Shown here: piece after piece, positions 16,343-25,419 of the stretch
Layout: the number at the start of each line of letters is the position of its first letter
Position numbering within the stretch: position 1 is the first letter of the stretch
Source: Streptococcus ruminantium
GTDB taxonomy: Bacteria > Bacillota > Bacilli > Lactobacillales > Streptococcaceae
Length of the DNA stretch: 64,000 bases
Reading direction: 5' to 3'
NCBI RefSeq assembly: GCF_003609975.1
Contig: NZ_AP018400.1
Coordinates: forward strand, 1,190,501 to 1,254,500
Translations under genes and position numbers: made by a program
Notes under the pieces: model-generated
Database searches by the model: none
Seen by the model: the letters and a program-made list of their open reading frames with translations, nothing else
Told to the model about the DNA's origin: nothing

Positions 16343-18040
16343 CTATTTTTTAAATAAAATTTGGACATCAAGTCCCGACTTGGATAATATATTATCTCTG
16401 ATTTGTTTTAACACGTTAGAGTCTACATTTTGACCTCTAACATCTATAACAACTGTTTGTTTTGTACTCTCAGGAAGATTATGTGTTCTCTGCTTAACCT
16501 GTTTACTAACATTATTCACTAGATTACTCCGACCCTTACTAGTTTGTACATTATAATTTTTAACTTCTATACTATGACCAGCCTTATAATACTCAGGTCT
16601 CACACTTCCCTTAGTTCCATGAGGTACCTCATTACCATTAAGAAATGATTTTTGAGGTTCATAGCCTGGAAAGTCTTTCCCGACATCAACTTCTGATTGC
16701 CTCCAACTCGGTCTCTCAACTAATTCGTCAATACCTGACAAATTTTCTTGCTCAGGAACTTTTTTCGTTATCAGTTTATTCAAGCTAAACTTCCCTGCCA
16801 AGGAAGAACCTGCCGAAGCACCTGCCATACTACTTAGAAACTTCGCCGCATTGGCCTGTGAGTCGCTAGCTCCTAAAAGTTTGGCTCCGTGATAACCAAG
16901 TTCTCCTCCGCCCCATGCTCCCAAAGCACCGCCACCAAATTGAGCTAGGCCTTTTACAACACTTCCAGTTTGACCAATTGGTGCAATAATGGAACTACCG
17001 ATACTAAAGATTTGACCAGTTTGGTGATAGAGTTGGTTATTTCCCAAGAAAATGGTATCTCGGATAGGATTGACCGCAAAACTCTTGGTATCGCCTAGAG
17101 AGCCATAAATAATATCTTGTTCGGCCTCGATCATGTTCGAATAGCCATATAAAGCAGTACCTGTACCAAGTGTTGCACCGGCTGCTACAACAAGAGGAGT
17201 TGCTGCTCCTGCGGTTGCTACAATAGCTACTACACCACCTACAACCGTTAAAGCGCCAACCACAAAATTTAGAACACCCTGATTACGACGCTCTTCGGCC
17301 GCAATGGCTTCCCAGCGAACGGCATCACGTTCCTGAGCCGTCCTAATCCGATCTGTACGATTTGATAAGTGATTAACCGCATTGCTATAAGCTGCCGCAA
17401 CTTCCTGCATTTGTTGAAGCTGACCTATAGAACCAGGTTGATAACTACCAACATTCCTTGATTGACTCCCATAACTTGCCAACAAGCGTTTAGTTGATGC
17501 TAAAAGCTCCTTGAAGGGCACTAAATCTTGCATGGTATGCTGAGATTCATATTGAGCAATACTCTGATGAAGTCTATTCAAATCATTAATCAGAGAGTTG
17601 TACTTCATAATGGTCGTCGTATGACTCATCCCTCGATAGGTCAAAATATCATTAATCTTAGCCTTCTCAGTACTCAATAAATCAAGCTGATTCTGTAAAT
17701 TATTACGCGATCCCTCCAAATCACTCTTAAGAGTCGTAAGGTTTTGCTCCGGCAATTTTGCTTTGGAAGCATTGTCTATATTATAATAACCGTCTTTATA
17801 AAGCAAGAGGGAAGCGGAATAATCCTGCATTAAAGTTCCCAAGACCAAAATAATCGGATAATGAACTTCTACCAAATAACTCTTCATTCCGTTTAATGCT
17901 TGTCCTTGAAGAGCAGAATCACTCATGAACCGAGACATCGCTGACTCAATGCTTGCTAAAGCTTCCGCCCAGCCAGTAATAGTCGTTGAAACCTCTCTTT
18001 GAACATTAGTGATATCTTCAAAATGAATTTTATATGCCAT
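16343..18040 (-). CDS. LXG-domain T7SS toxin with PD-(D/E)XK-type nuclease tip
   Basis: This 565-aa protein is the only full-length polymorphic toxin here. The N-terminal helical LXG domain covers about 1-210, a Gly/Ala-rich middle region with a hydrophobic stretch (VVGGVVAIVATAGAATP) about 240-420, and the toxic tip about 440-565. The tip has GSVRPEYY, SIEVKNYNVQ and VVIDVRGQ, a restriction-endonuclease-like Glu-x-Lys core as in CdiA-type nuclease tips. I start it at MAYKIHF (GGAGGATAGGC upstream); the longer frame overlaps lapA without a ribosome site. It follows two Lap-type genes and essC, and an intact immunity gene follows it. Export through the Ess machine is inferred. Confidence 0.88.
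   Translation of the reverse strand: MAYKIHFEDITNVQREVSTTITGWAEALASIESAMSRFMSDSALQGQALNGMKSYLVEVHYPIILVLGTLMQDYSASLLLYKDGYYNIDNASKAKLPEQNLTTLKSDLEGSRNNLQNQLDLLSTEKAKINDILTYRGMSHTTTIMKYNSLINDLNRLHQSIAQYESQHTMQDLVPFKELLASTKRLLASYGSQSRNVGSYQPGSIGQLQQMQEVAAAYSNAVNHLSNRTDRIRTAQERDAVRWEAIAAEERRNQGVLNFVVGALTVVGGVVAIVATAGAATPLVVAAGATLGTGTALYGYSNMIEAEQDIIYGSLGDTKSFAVNPIRDTIFLGNNQLYHQTGQIFSIGSSIIAPIGQTGSVVKGLAQFGGGALGAWGGGELGYHGAKLLGASDSQANAAKFLSSMAGASAGSSLAGKFSLNKLITKKVPEQENLSGIDELVERPSWRQSEVDVGKDFPGYEPQKSFLNGNEVPHGTKGSVRPEYYKAGHSIEVKNYNVQTSKGRSNLVNNVSKQVKQRTHNLPESTKQTVVIDVRGQNVDSNVLKQIRDNILSKSGLDVQILFKK
16773..17917 (-). repeat. Shared LXG-toxin block, parental copy in complete toxin gene
   Basis: This 1145-bp segment is present in full or part in the three orphan cassettes downstream, with the toxin tips diverging at its 3' coding end just after KFSLNKL. 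Confidence 0.9.
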
Positions 18041-18050
18041 GCCTATCCTC

Positions 18051-18335
18051 CTAAGGAGTGGTTTGTCCAAACTGACCACCCAGTTGTGCATCCATTGCCA
18101 ACAAACTCAGACCGGTCTGATCCATCAAGTCGATATCGTTGTTGAGAAAATTCGCATAAGCAGTTATCAAAGCAGACAATTCGTTGAACTGATCCCGATA
18201 TAAATCAAGAGCTGATGATGTAGAGGTATACTCATAAAATTTTGCACTGACATTAACGAGACTTCCCTGAGTTGATTTCAACTGACTAATGTGAGGCTGA
18301 AATACAGTTTCTGATAAGGCTATTACTCCAAACAT
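18051..18335 (-). CDS. LXG-associated small helical protein (Lap1/DUF3130-like)
   Basis: The protein has 94 aa, helical, with a WXG100-like size. MFGVIALSET is preceded by AAAGGAGGGCTAAG, so I use 18335 rather than the longer frame. In characterised LXG systems, small DUF3130 and DUF3958-type proteins bind the LXG domain and form a composite export signal. This gene sits 10 bp before the LXG toxin and 1 bp after its partner gene, which fits. It has no WxG motif visible. Function is by context and size. Confidence 0.75.
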   Translation of the reverse strand: MFGVIALSETVFQPHISQLKSTQGSLVNVSAKFYEYTSTSSALDLYRDQFNELSALITAYANFLNNDIDLMDQTGLSLLAMDAQLGGQFGQTTP

Positions 18336-18336
18336 C

Positions 18337-18771
18337 TTAGCCCTCCTTTGTATGGAATAGTTTTTCAATCATGTTTCCAAGACTATTAATCTGGCTATAG
18401 CACCAGCCTATAATACCATTCTGCTCCTGTTGTTGATTCTCTAGTCGAGTAATCTCATCACAGATAGAATCAAAATAAGCATCTAATTCTCGTTGAAATG
18501 TCTCATACTCACTGATAAAACCATCCCAATTAGTATTCAATGTGTCCTTATTCTTGCCTTCCCAGCCAGGACGATTATTCTTATGCTTAATGGAAAATTT
18601 TATATTACTAACCTCTTGTTGAATAGAGACTATCGAACTTTTTACATTACGGAGACGTCCTAGTTTCTCCTCAATAGAGGTAATAGCTGAAGAAGCCGCA
18701 TTAATTGAACTCTGATGAGAATTAATTTGCCTTCTTAAGCTATAGATTTGGTCATAATCAACCTTTCCCAT
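18337..18771 (-). CDS. LXG-associated helical protein (Lap2/DUF5082-like)
   Basis: The protein has 144 aa with long amphipathic helices (INSHQSSINAASSAITSIEEK, EYETFQRELDAYFDSICDEI) and a central WEGKNKD turn that recalls the WxG hairpin of ESX proteins (PGWEGKNKDTL). It lies between the DUF4176 gene and the other Lap-type gene, each within 4 bp. Likely partner or chaperone of the LXG toxin in secretion. Family name (DUF5082 versus DUF3958) cannot be settled by eye. Confidence 0.75.
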   Translation of the reverse strand: MGKVDYDQIYSLRRQINSHQSSINAASSAITSIEEKLGRLRNVKSSIVSIQQEVSNIKFSIKHKNNRPGWEGKNKDTLNTNWDGFISEYETFQRELDAYFDSICDEITRLENQQQEQNGIIGWCYSQINSLGNMIEKLFHTKEG

Positions 18772-18774
18772 CTG

Positions 18775-19101
18775 TTACTCCTTTGCTTGAGATTTCACCA
18801 AATCAGATACTTTTCCTTTAGGGATTTCCGTACTAGACAGAGTGGCTTGAAGATTCTCTAACATCACTTCATTTTCTTCATCTTGAAATCCCTCATGGAC
18901 AACTTTTAGGATATCCTCATCATTAAAGTAAATCAAATTATCTCCAAGTAAGCCCTCTGGATAAAGGCAAGCCCCATAATCAAAACGATAAATTTGCCCA
19001 TCTACTGGTGCTGCAATTAAGCGAGCGATAAGCATCATTTTTTTAGTGCTCCCTTTAAGAATAACCACTGTACCAAGTGGCAACATTGTAACTTCTGACA
19101 T
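18775..19101 (-). CDS. DUF4176 domain protein of the T7SS toxin operon
   Basis: The protein has 108 aa. The start MLPLGTVVILKGSTKKMMLIARL with a later RFDYGACLYPEGLL and YFNDEDILKVVHEGF is the DUF4176 pattern, found in many LXG gene clusters. It is small, soluble and without signal. It is 14 bp after essC and 4 bp before the Lap2-like gene. Its role in toxin handling is not established; a chaperone or adaptor role is plausible. Confidence 0.82.
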   Translation of the reverse strand: MSEVTMLPLGTVVILKGSTKKMMLIARLIAAPVDGQIYRFDYGACLYPEGLLGDNLIYFNDEDILKVVHEGFQDEENEVMLENLQATLSSTEIPKGKVSDLVKSQAKE

Positions 19102-19114
19102 TTTCTTGTCCTCT

Positions 19115-22100
19115 CTAAATTTCTAATAACTGCACAAACTCATAGCCTTCTGGATAGAGGATATAGCCTTGGTTAGGCCTAAGTGCTGGCTCATTGTTAA
19201 GGTAAGGGTAGCGAGTGTGGTTCTGGTCACTGATGCGAACCCCCAAGAAGACTTGGTCAACCAGCTGAAGCATGAGCTTGACGAAACTGTCATAACTATT
19301 GTTAACCAAATCTTGGTAGCTACCTACAAACAATGGTGTCACACCATACTTAGGCCCTTCAACCAAGAGCAGTTTCAAGTCAGCTTCGCTCAAACCCACA
19401 CTCATCCCTGTTGAAGCCAAGTCTGGGATAAGAACCAACCAGTTCTGGTAGCTATCCTGCGGTTTAACGACTCGCTCCTTCAAATCACTAATAATGGTCT
19501 GTAGAACATCGCTAACTTCTGTATTGCTAGTAAAGCGATTGAACCCGTCAAATAACTGATTAGGAACCTTTCCATTGTTATCCAAAATAACGGTGTTGTA
19601 ACGGTCAGACAACCGCTTCAGTTGGAAATCAAGAAGCTTGTAATAGGTGTTGATAAAGGATGGCCCTTCTGCGGCCATTAAGACTGGCTTCTCAAAGCTA
19701 AAACCTGCTGGTTGAACCCACTCCCGATCCAAACCAAAGACAAAGTCCTTGGCTGACAGGTCGATGCTTTCAGGCTTGACCTTCTCAGGCAACATCGGGA
19801 TACCACTTGGTAAATCACCTGTGTAGGCTGTCCTCATGGCTTCAACCTCATTGCCCACTTCGATGATGTAGTCCGCATAGGCTTCACTGGTGTAAGGCAA
19901 GGTCACCTGGAACTGGACAATCTCATCAAGTTTAGTAATAGCTCGGCCTTTGATTTCATCCAAAGGAATGTTGGACCGCCCGACAACACCTGACAGGTCA
20001 CTATTATCAAACAAGAAGAGGGAAATCTTAGTCTTGAAGTTGGACTGGAGCTGAAGACGCATGGCATTGAGGCGAGATAAGGTCGTCACCAGATAAATGC
20101 CAAGTGACGCACCGTCACGAGCGATGACGTTAAGCACATCATAGAAAGCATCCGCAAATGGGGCATCCATGACACTATCAAAGCCATCAATCATGACAAA
20201 GAGGGTTGGGAAGCTGGCTTCAGACAGCTGGTTGTACTGGCGAAGGTTGGTGGCCTTAAGCTTGGACAAGGCCTTCTTACGCTCCTTAACCATCTGCTTG
20301 AGGCGACGCATGGATTTGAGGATTTTCTCCGTCTCATCCAAGGCGAAGTAATCCGCCACATGAGGGAAATCGGACAGGGAAATCAAGCCACTGGTGCCGA
20401 AGTCATAGAGATAGAAGTGAACTTCTCCTGGGCTGTGTTTACGCATGGCATCAACTGCCAAGGTCTGAAGGAAGGTTGATTTACCAAAGCCTGGACTAGA
20501 CACTAGAAGGATGTGACCTGTCTGCTCCATGTCAAAGTAAAGTGGCGACTGTTCCTGCTTCTCTGGGATATCCTGATACCCCACCAAGAGTGGCTTAAGA
20601 CCAGATGACTCTTTCCAATAAGTCCTAAAGTCCGTTTCCTGCAAGTCTTGCGATAAGACTCGGTCAGCCAAAGGTGGTAACCAAGGACTGGCAACCTTAG
20701 GAATATGGAGGTTCTCAAAAATCTCATGAGCCTGTTCCACAATGGCATCCAGCTCCGTCGGCAAGCTCTTGACATCCTTCTGCTTGGACAGACCACTCAG
20801 GTCCTTGTTAATGGCCCGATACTGACCGCTGTCTGTGATGTCATAAACCGTCGTCTCACGCTGAACACCAGCCTTGCCGTCTGGGTTGTAATCCGCACCA
20901 GACCAGGCTGACTGGAAGAGCTCGTAGATTTCATTGTTACCAACTTGAAGGTAGGCCCGACCAGTCTGAGTAATTTCCGCCGCATCAGGGGTCTTGATGA
21001 CCTCACGAGAGTCAGCCACATCCTGCACCTTAAGGGCAATCTTGAACTTGGAGTTAGACCAAATCTGGTCATTAACCACACCACTCGGCTTTTGAGTCGC
21101 AAGGATTAACTTAACCCCCAACGAACGGCCGATACGGGCCGTTGACACCAATTCATCCATGAAGTCTGGCTGGTTGGCCTTGAGCTCTGCGAACTCATCG
21201 CTAATGATGAGCAGATGCGGCAGAGGTTCAGACACCTTGCCCTCCTTGAAGAGTTTGGTGTACTGGTTGATGTGGTTGACATTGTTTTCTTGGAAAATAC
21301 GCTGACGCTTCTTGAGTTCAGCCTTGATAGATACCAAGGCTCGGTTGGCCTGGTTGCCATCCAAGTTGGTAATGGTTCCCACAACGTGAGGAAGTTTGGC
21401 AAAGAGATTAGCCATTCCACCACCCTTGTAGTCAATCAAGAGAAAAGCCACTTCGTAAGGGTGGTAGTTAACTGCCAGAGACAGGATATAGGACTGCACC
21501 AGCTCTGACTTACCAGAACCTGTTGTACCCGCAATCAAACCGTGAGGGCCATGCGCCTTCTCATGCAGGTTGAGGTACAGGATATCATCACGACCACGAA
21601 CACCGAGAGGCACCGACATGGTCTGATAGGTCTCATTTTCCTTCCAGCGGGTCAAGAGGTCCAACTCTTCGACCTTACTCACCCCATACATCTCAAGGAA
21701 GGTGATGCTATCAGGGATAGAGTTCCGCATGGTCTGAACATGAGTAATCCCTGCCATGTTTCTGGCAAAGGTTTCCTTATCCTCAAGAGAGATCACTGGA
21801 AGTGGGACAAACGCCTGATTGAGGTAGGTAGCCTCCTGCAAAATCAGGGTCGCCTTCTTATCCCCACGGTAGTCCACAACTGTCTTCACATGTTCAGGCA
21901 GGCTCTCAATCACCTCTTCCACAAAGACATAGTGAATGCCCAAATGAGACAGGTCTTCATTGATATACTCCATGATGTTGTGATCAAGCATCAGGCTCAA
22001 ATCGGTAATCAAAAGAACATAGCGTGGGGCATACTGCTTCTCACTTGATTTTTCCTGCTCACTGTCCAGTTTTCTCTCCTTGATAATCTGGTAAAGCGAG

Positions 22101-23476
22101 GTCAAGAGCTGGTCACGTGTCCGCTGGCTGTAGACAAACCCACGGCTGTTAAACACTTTCAACTGGGTGTGCGGTAACCAACGGCTCCAATTCCAAAGTG
22201 GCAACTCTTCCTCACGGAAGATTGGCACAAACTGAACATCGTGGTAGCTCTGGAAGGTCGCCACCTGCATCATGAGTTGTTGCACTTGCTCAATCACCAC
22301 ACGACGAGAACCAATATAGCCAATGGGCGACCCAAGCTGGTTTTGAAGAGGCATTTGGTCCAAATGACGATAGTAAGCCAAGAGTTCCTGAACCTTTTGA
22401 TTGGCCTCCTCATTGTGCTTGGTCATCTCTGAGTCAGAGTAATCAATGCTAAAGCTCGCCTTGATTTGACCGAGCCCCAAACGGTAGGTCAAAAAATCAA
22501 AGTGATAAGGGGTCTTCTCATAGATACGGCGGTCAAGGCCAGCCGCCATCTCAAGTAAGTCCGCTGTCGCAGGATAGTGGTAAAGCAGAGCTGTCTCTTG
22601 TTCCGCCTTACTGCTAGCCAACTCCTCGTATTTACCATCCAGATAAGTCAGGTAATCTGAAATCTTCTGCTCTTCCGTTTCACGGTGTTTCTTCTTATCC
22701 GCAAAGTAAGAGTGAATGGAGGTTCCGATAGTAATGACAGACATCCCCATCATCATGATAACCATACCGCCGCTTTTAGAAAAGTAGACTGTTAAGCCTG
22801 TGAATACAATCATGGCGATTGGGGTCAACAAGAGCTTCACCAGCGATTGCTTGGTATCTTCCGATTGGGTGGGAACAGCTGCTACTGAAATTTTGTTCTC
22901 TGGTTCTCTTAAAATAATTCGAGGAGAGCGATGGAAATCCTTCCCTCGATCATCTCGTTCTGACAACTCTGCTGGCAACAAGTTCGTCTGATAATCCCCC
23001 ACAACCGCAAACTCCAAGCGGTCATTAATTATCGAAAGGAATAAGCCTGAGGCAAAGAGAACAGTGTCATGGTCTTGGAGTGAAGCTTTATCCGCCACCA
23101 ACTGGCCATTGTGATAAAAGGCTTGGTTGGCAACAAGCTGCCACTCGTCTGCCTGAGGTCTGAGAACAACTTCCAGCGACGGGAGCGACACTTGAATCGT
23201 CGCATGGTAATCGGACGATAGGTAAAGCATCCCATCTGGCAAGTAAACACTCTGACGCCCCGCAAATGAAACCACCGTTACCAGCTTCCCTGAATCCAAT
23301 TTGAACGGGTGCACACCATGTGAATAGGTCTCCTCATCCAAACGAAACCCATCGTCAAGCACCTCGATAGTTGCTGATTGGGAGAAGGGCAAGTGATGCT
23401 TTAATAGTTCACTCAACTCATAGGGTCTGCCAGGAAACAAGGGGTAAGCAATGTGTTCAGTAATGACATATAACAT
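19115..23476 (-). CDS. essC: T7SS motor ATPase EssC
   Basis: The FtsK/SpoIIIE-type protein has 1453 aa. Two forkhead-like domains form the N-terminus (about 1-190), a transmembrane pair follows (LLLTPIAMIVFTGL, MVIMMMGMSVITIG; about 210-260), then ATPase domains: the first with Walker A AGTTGSGKSEL (near 650) and Walker B FLLIDYKGGG, the second with SSPGFGKSTFL (near 995) and LFVMIDGFDS, and a third degenerate one without Walker motifs. This is the energy and substrate-recognition subunit at the membrane. Length and order match EssC of staphylococci and streptococci. It starts 11 bp after essB. EssC C-termini vary with the effectors carried. Confidence 0.96.
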   Translation of the reverse strand: MLYVITEHIAYPLFPGRPYELSELLKHHLPFSQSATIEVLDDGFRLDEETYSHGVHPFKLDSGKLVTVVSFAGRQSVYLPDGMLYLSSDYHATIQVSLPSLEVVLRPQADEWQLVANQAFYHNGQLVADKASLQDHDTVLFASGLFLSIINDRLEFAVVGDYQTNLLPAELSERDDRGKDFHRSPRIILREPENKISVAAVPTQSEDTKQSLVKLLLTPIAMIVFTGLTVYFSKSGGMVIMMMGMSVITIGTSIHSYFADKKKHRETEEQKISDYLTYLDGKYEELASSKAEQETALLYHYPATADLLEMAAGLDRRIYEKTPYHFDFLTYRLGLGQIKASFSIDYSDSEMTKHNEEANQKVQELLAYYRHLDQMPLQNQLGSPIGYIGSRRVVIEQVQQLMMQVATFQSYHDVQFVPIFREEELPLWNWSRWLPHTQLKVFNSRGFVYSQRTRDQLLTSLYQIIKERKLDSEQEKSSEKQYAPRYVLLITDLSLMLDHNIMEYINEDLSHLGIHYVFVEEVIESLPEHVKTVVDYRGDKKATLILQEATYLNQAFVPLPVISLEDKETFARNMAGITHVQTMRNSIPDSITFLEMYGVSKVEELDLLTRWKENETYQTMSVPLGVRGRDDILYLNLHEKAHGPHGLIAGTTGSGKSELVQSYILSLAVNYHPYEVAFLLIDYKGGGMANLFAKLPHVVGTITNLDGNQANRALVSIKAELKKRQRIFQENNVNHINQYTKLFKEGKVSEPLPHLLIISDEFAELKANQPDFMDELVSTARIGRSLGVKLILATQKPSGVVNDQIWSNSKFKIALKVQDVADSREVIKTPDAAEITQTGRAYLQVGNNEIYELFQSAWSGADYNPDGKAGVQRETTVYDITDSGQYRAINKDLSGLSKQKDVKSLPTELDAIVEQAHEIFENLHIPKVASPWLPPLADRVLSQDLQETDFRTYWKESSGLKPLLVGYQDIPEKQEQSPLYFDMEQTGHILLVSSPGFGKSTFLQTLAVDAMRKHSPGEVHFYLYDFGTSGLISLSDFPHVADYFALDETEKILKSMRRLKQMVKERKKALSKLKATNLRQYNQLSEASFPTLFVMIDGFDSVMDAPFADAFYDVLNVIARDGASLGIYLVTTLSRLNAMRLQLQSNFKTKISLFLFDNSDLSGVVGRSNIPLDEIKGRAITKLDEIVQFQVTLPYTSEAYADYIIEVGNEVEAMRTAYTGDLPSGIPMLPEKVKPESIDLSAKDFVFGLDREWVQPAGFSFEKPVLMAAEGPSFINTYYKLLDFQLKRLSDRYNTVILDNNGKVPNQLFDGFNRFTSNTEVSDVLQTIISDLKERVVKPQDSYQNWLVLIPDLASTGMSVGLSEADLKLLLVEGPKYGVTPLFVGSYQDLVNNSYDSFVKLMLQLVDQVFLGVRISDQNHTRYPYLNNEPALRPNQGYILYPEGYEFVQLLEI

Positions 23477-23487
23477 GGCCCACCTCC

Positions 23488-24651
23488 TTATTCCTGAGTG
23501 CTTGAAGCAGGAGTCTTTTCACTTGCAGCACCAGCTGTTTCTTCTGGTGTCAGGTAGGTTTTCTTCAACTCATCCAGCTTGGTTTTATAAGTGTTTAATT
23601 GACTGGTCCGCTCTTCTGCTCTTAAATCAGGATCGCGTTGAATATCATCGATTTTCTTGGTCATGCTATACATGAGCAATTGGGGGTCATCCAGGAAACT
23701 AGCGATATCAATGGCCTCATCAATCTTAGACTGACCAATCAAAATCCAATAACGAAGGTAGTCCTCGTTTGACTGCGTTGAAATTTTACTAAGCTCCTGA
23801 CGTTGCGTTTCCGTCAACGGCTCTGTCATGATAACCGACAAGGCAACGATGTACTTATCGTCCTGACTAAGTGCCTTGCTATCCGCAGATTTAACGGTTG
23901 TAATCACTTTGGAATAATCTTTTTGAATAAAGGCTAAACGGGTTTGACTAATCATCTCTTGTTTTGGTAGAGAAGACAAGAGAACATAGCCTAGACCTGC
24001 CGCCAATAACACCGCCCCCAAACTAGCTAAGATACTAGTTGCTTTCAAACGAGCCAGGCGACTCTTGGTAACCACGGCCATGGTCTGCTTATTTTTCTCT
24101 TTCTCAGTCTGATACTCGGCTTGAAGTAATGTGCTGACGTCAACTAAAGAGTCTGCCTTCACCAGTTGCTCACAGAAAAGATTGCCACGGTAAAAAGGTA
24201 GCTTACCATTGATTAAGGTATCATAGCTGGTCTTCTTGTCTAATACAGACACCATCATGGCCTGATAGCGTGTTAAAAACTCTTCAACCGTCAGTGCCTC
24301 ATAAGGCGGTACTTGACCTTTAACCCCTCGCTCTACTAAAAGCGGCAGAGCATTCAGGGTAAAGAGGACCTTACTCGGGTGGAAATCATAGGTGTAAACG
24401 GTTTGGTTAAGAAGTTCAAACACCTGACCAAGATTGATAAAATGGCGTAGCTGCTCTTCTCGTGTCAAATCAACAAGCCTATCCCAGGCATAGCACCCAT
24501 CAGGCTGAACCAATTCCAATTGGAGGTTCTCGCCATCAATCGCTACTTTCTGATTGACAAACAAGGGCTGTTTAGCTTCCAAGAGTTGGAAAGCCACTGA
24601 TTGATTCCCTTTAACCTCTTCTAAAAGCAATTCTCTCATAACTGTTGTCAC
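23488..24651 (-). CDS. essB: T7SS membrane component EssB
   Basis: The protein has about 387 aa: a cytoplasmic pseudokinase-like domain (about 1-200, with FHPSKVLFTLNALPLL), one transmembrane helix (LGAVLLAAGLGYVLLSS, near 205-225) and an extracellular helical domain ending in a Ser/Thr-rich tail. This is the standard EssB architecture. I favour a GTG start at 24651, 7 bp after AAGGAG; an in-frame ATG at 24639 is the alternative. The gene is between esaB and essC in the conserved order. Confidence 0.92.
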   Translation of the reverse strand: MTTVMRELLLEEVKGNQSVAFQLLEAKQPLFVNQKVAIDGENLQLELVQPDGCYAWDRLVDLTREEQLRHFINLGQVFELLNQTVYTYDFHPSKVLFTLNALPLLVERGVKGQVPPYEALTVEEFLTRYQAMMVSVLDKKTSYDTLINGKLPFYRGNLFCEQLVKADSLVDVSTLLQAEYQTEKEKNKQTMAVVTKSRLARLKATSILASLGAVLLAAGLGYVLLSSLPKQEMISQTRLAFIQKDYSKVITTVKSADSKALSQDDKYIVALSVIMTEPLTETQRQELSKISTQSNEDYLRYWILIGQSKIDEAIDIASFLDDPQLLMYSMTKKIDDIQRDPDLRAEERTSQLNTYKTKLDELKKTYLTPEETAGAASEKTPASSTQE

Positions 24652-24667
24652 GCCTCTTCTCCTTATT

Positions 24668-24910
24668 CTATAATGTTTCAATCACAAGCAGGTCACCGTC
24701 TCTTAAGTCCGTTAACTCTTGAAAACGTGACAAGACTTGCCCCTTCTTTCCTTGGCGAGCCAGAGGGTTGTTAAAAACCAAGCCCAGGCCATAGGACTCC
24801 GATACCGTCTGTAATAATTCCTGTAGGGCCATCGTTGTCGGCACTCTTAAATCCAGCAAAGGACAACCAACAAGAGATAAGTCCAGACTGATATTGACAT
24901 AAGATGACAT
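24668..24910 (-). CDS. esaB: T7SS regulator EsaB (YukD-like ubiquitin fold)
   Basis: The protein has 80 aa. It is small and soluble, with a beta-grasp pattern (VNISLDLSL, DLRVPTTMALQELL, LTDLRDGDLLVIETL). The start MSSYVNIS is preceded by AGGAAACTAATCAA; the longer frame overlaps essA. EsaB/YukD proteins are essential cytoplasmic accessories of Ess machines. It is 4 bp after essA and 16 bp before essB. Confidence 0.9.
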   Translation of the reverse strand: MSSYVNISLDLSLVGCPLLDLRVPTTMALQELLQTVSESYGLGLVFNNPLARQGKKGQVLSRFQELTDLRDGDLLVIETL

Positions 24911-24914
24911 TTGA

Positions 24915-25379
24915 TTAGTTTCCTTTCTGTCGTCTGGTTTGAACAAGCGACCAGCTCATGACCACAATGCCCAAACCAAATAAAGCTAACATCTGCCAGG
25001 AAATACCTGGCTTTTTCTCAGTCAACTGCACACCATAATCACTTGACACCGCAAGCTCTGTTTCAGGGTTAAATAACAATTCCCTATAATCCGTTGACCA
25101 ATTATTTGAGGGCAGATCCTCAAGAAAAATAGCTTCTTTGAGGCTTTTTTCCTCCTCTGAGACGATTGCTTGCTTTTGACTAATGGTGTCTGTGGTCTCT
25201 GTCTGAAAGAGCTTAGAGAGTTCTGTCTCCTGCTCAATGTAATAAACTTCTTTGGTCTCTTTCCCCTGATTAATATCCGTGTTAATCTGGAGAGAGCCAT
25301 CATTGGCAAAGACAAATGATGGCTCCATAACGATAACACTAAGCCACAGGACAAAGAGACGACTGAAATGGCGTTTCAT
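24915..25379 (-). CDS. essA: T7SS membrane component EssA
   Basis: The protein has 154 aa. It has an N-terminal signal-anchor (RLFVLWLSVIVMEPSFVFA), a charged extracellular middle, and a C-terminal transmembrane helix (MLALFGLGIVVMSWSLV) with a short basic tail, which is the EssA arrangement. Its first 92 bp are duplicated at 29072-29163 next to esaA, so the gene once followed esaA directly. Confidence 0.88.
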   Translation of the reverse strand: MKRHFSRLFVLWLSVIVMEPSFVFANDGSLQINTDINQGKETKEVYYIEQETELSKLFQTETTDTISQKQAIVSEEEKSLKEAIFLEDLPSNNWSTDYRELLFNPETELAVSSDYGVQLTEKKPGISWQMLALFGLGIVVMSWSLVQTRRQKGN

Positions 25380-25419
25380 AATTAATACTCCCCTAATATA
25401 TGACTAGGTAATTCGTCCA

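Noticed and set aside
19169..23265. Many open frames antisense or out of phase within the essC region
   Set aside because: They are shadows of the strongly coding, more G+C-rich essC gene; none has a ribosome site or recognisable protein.
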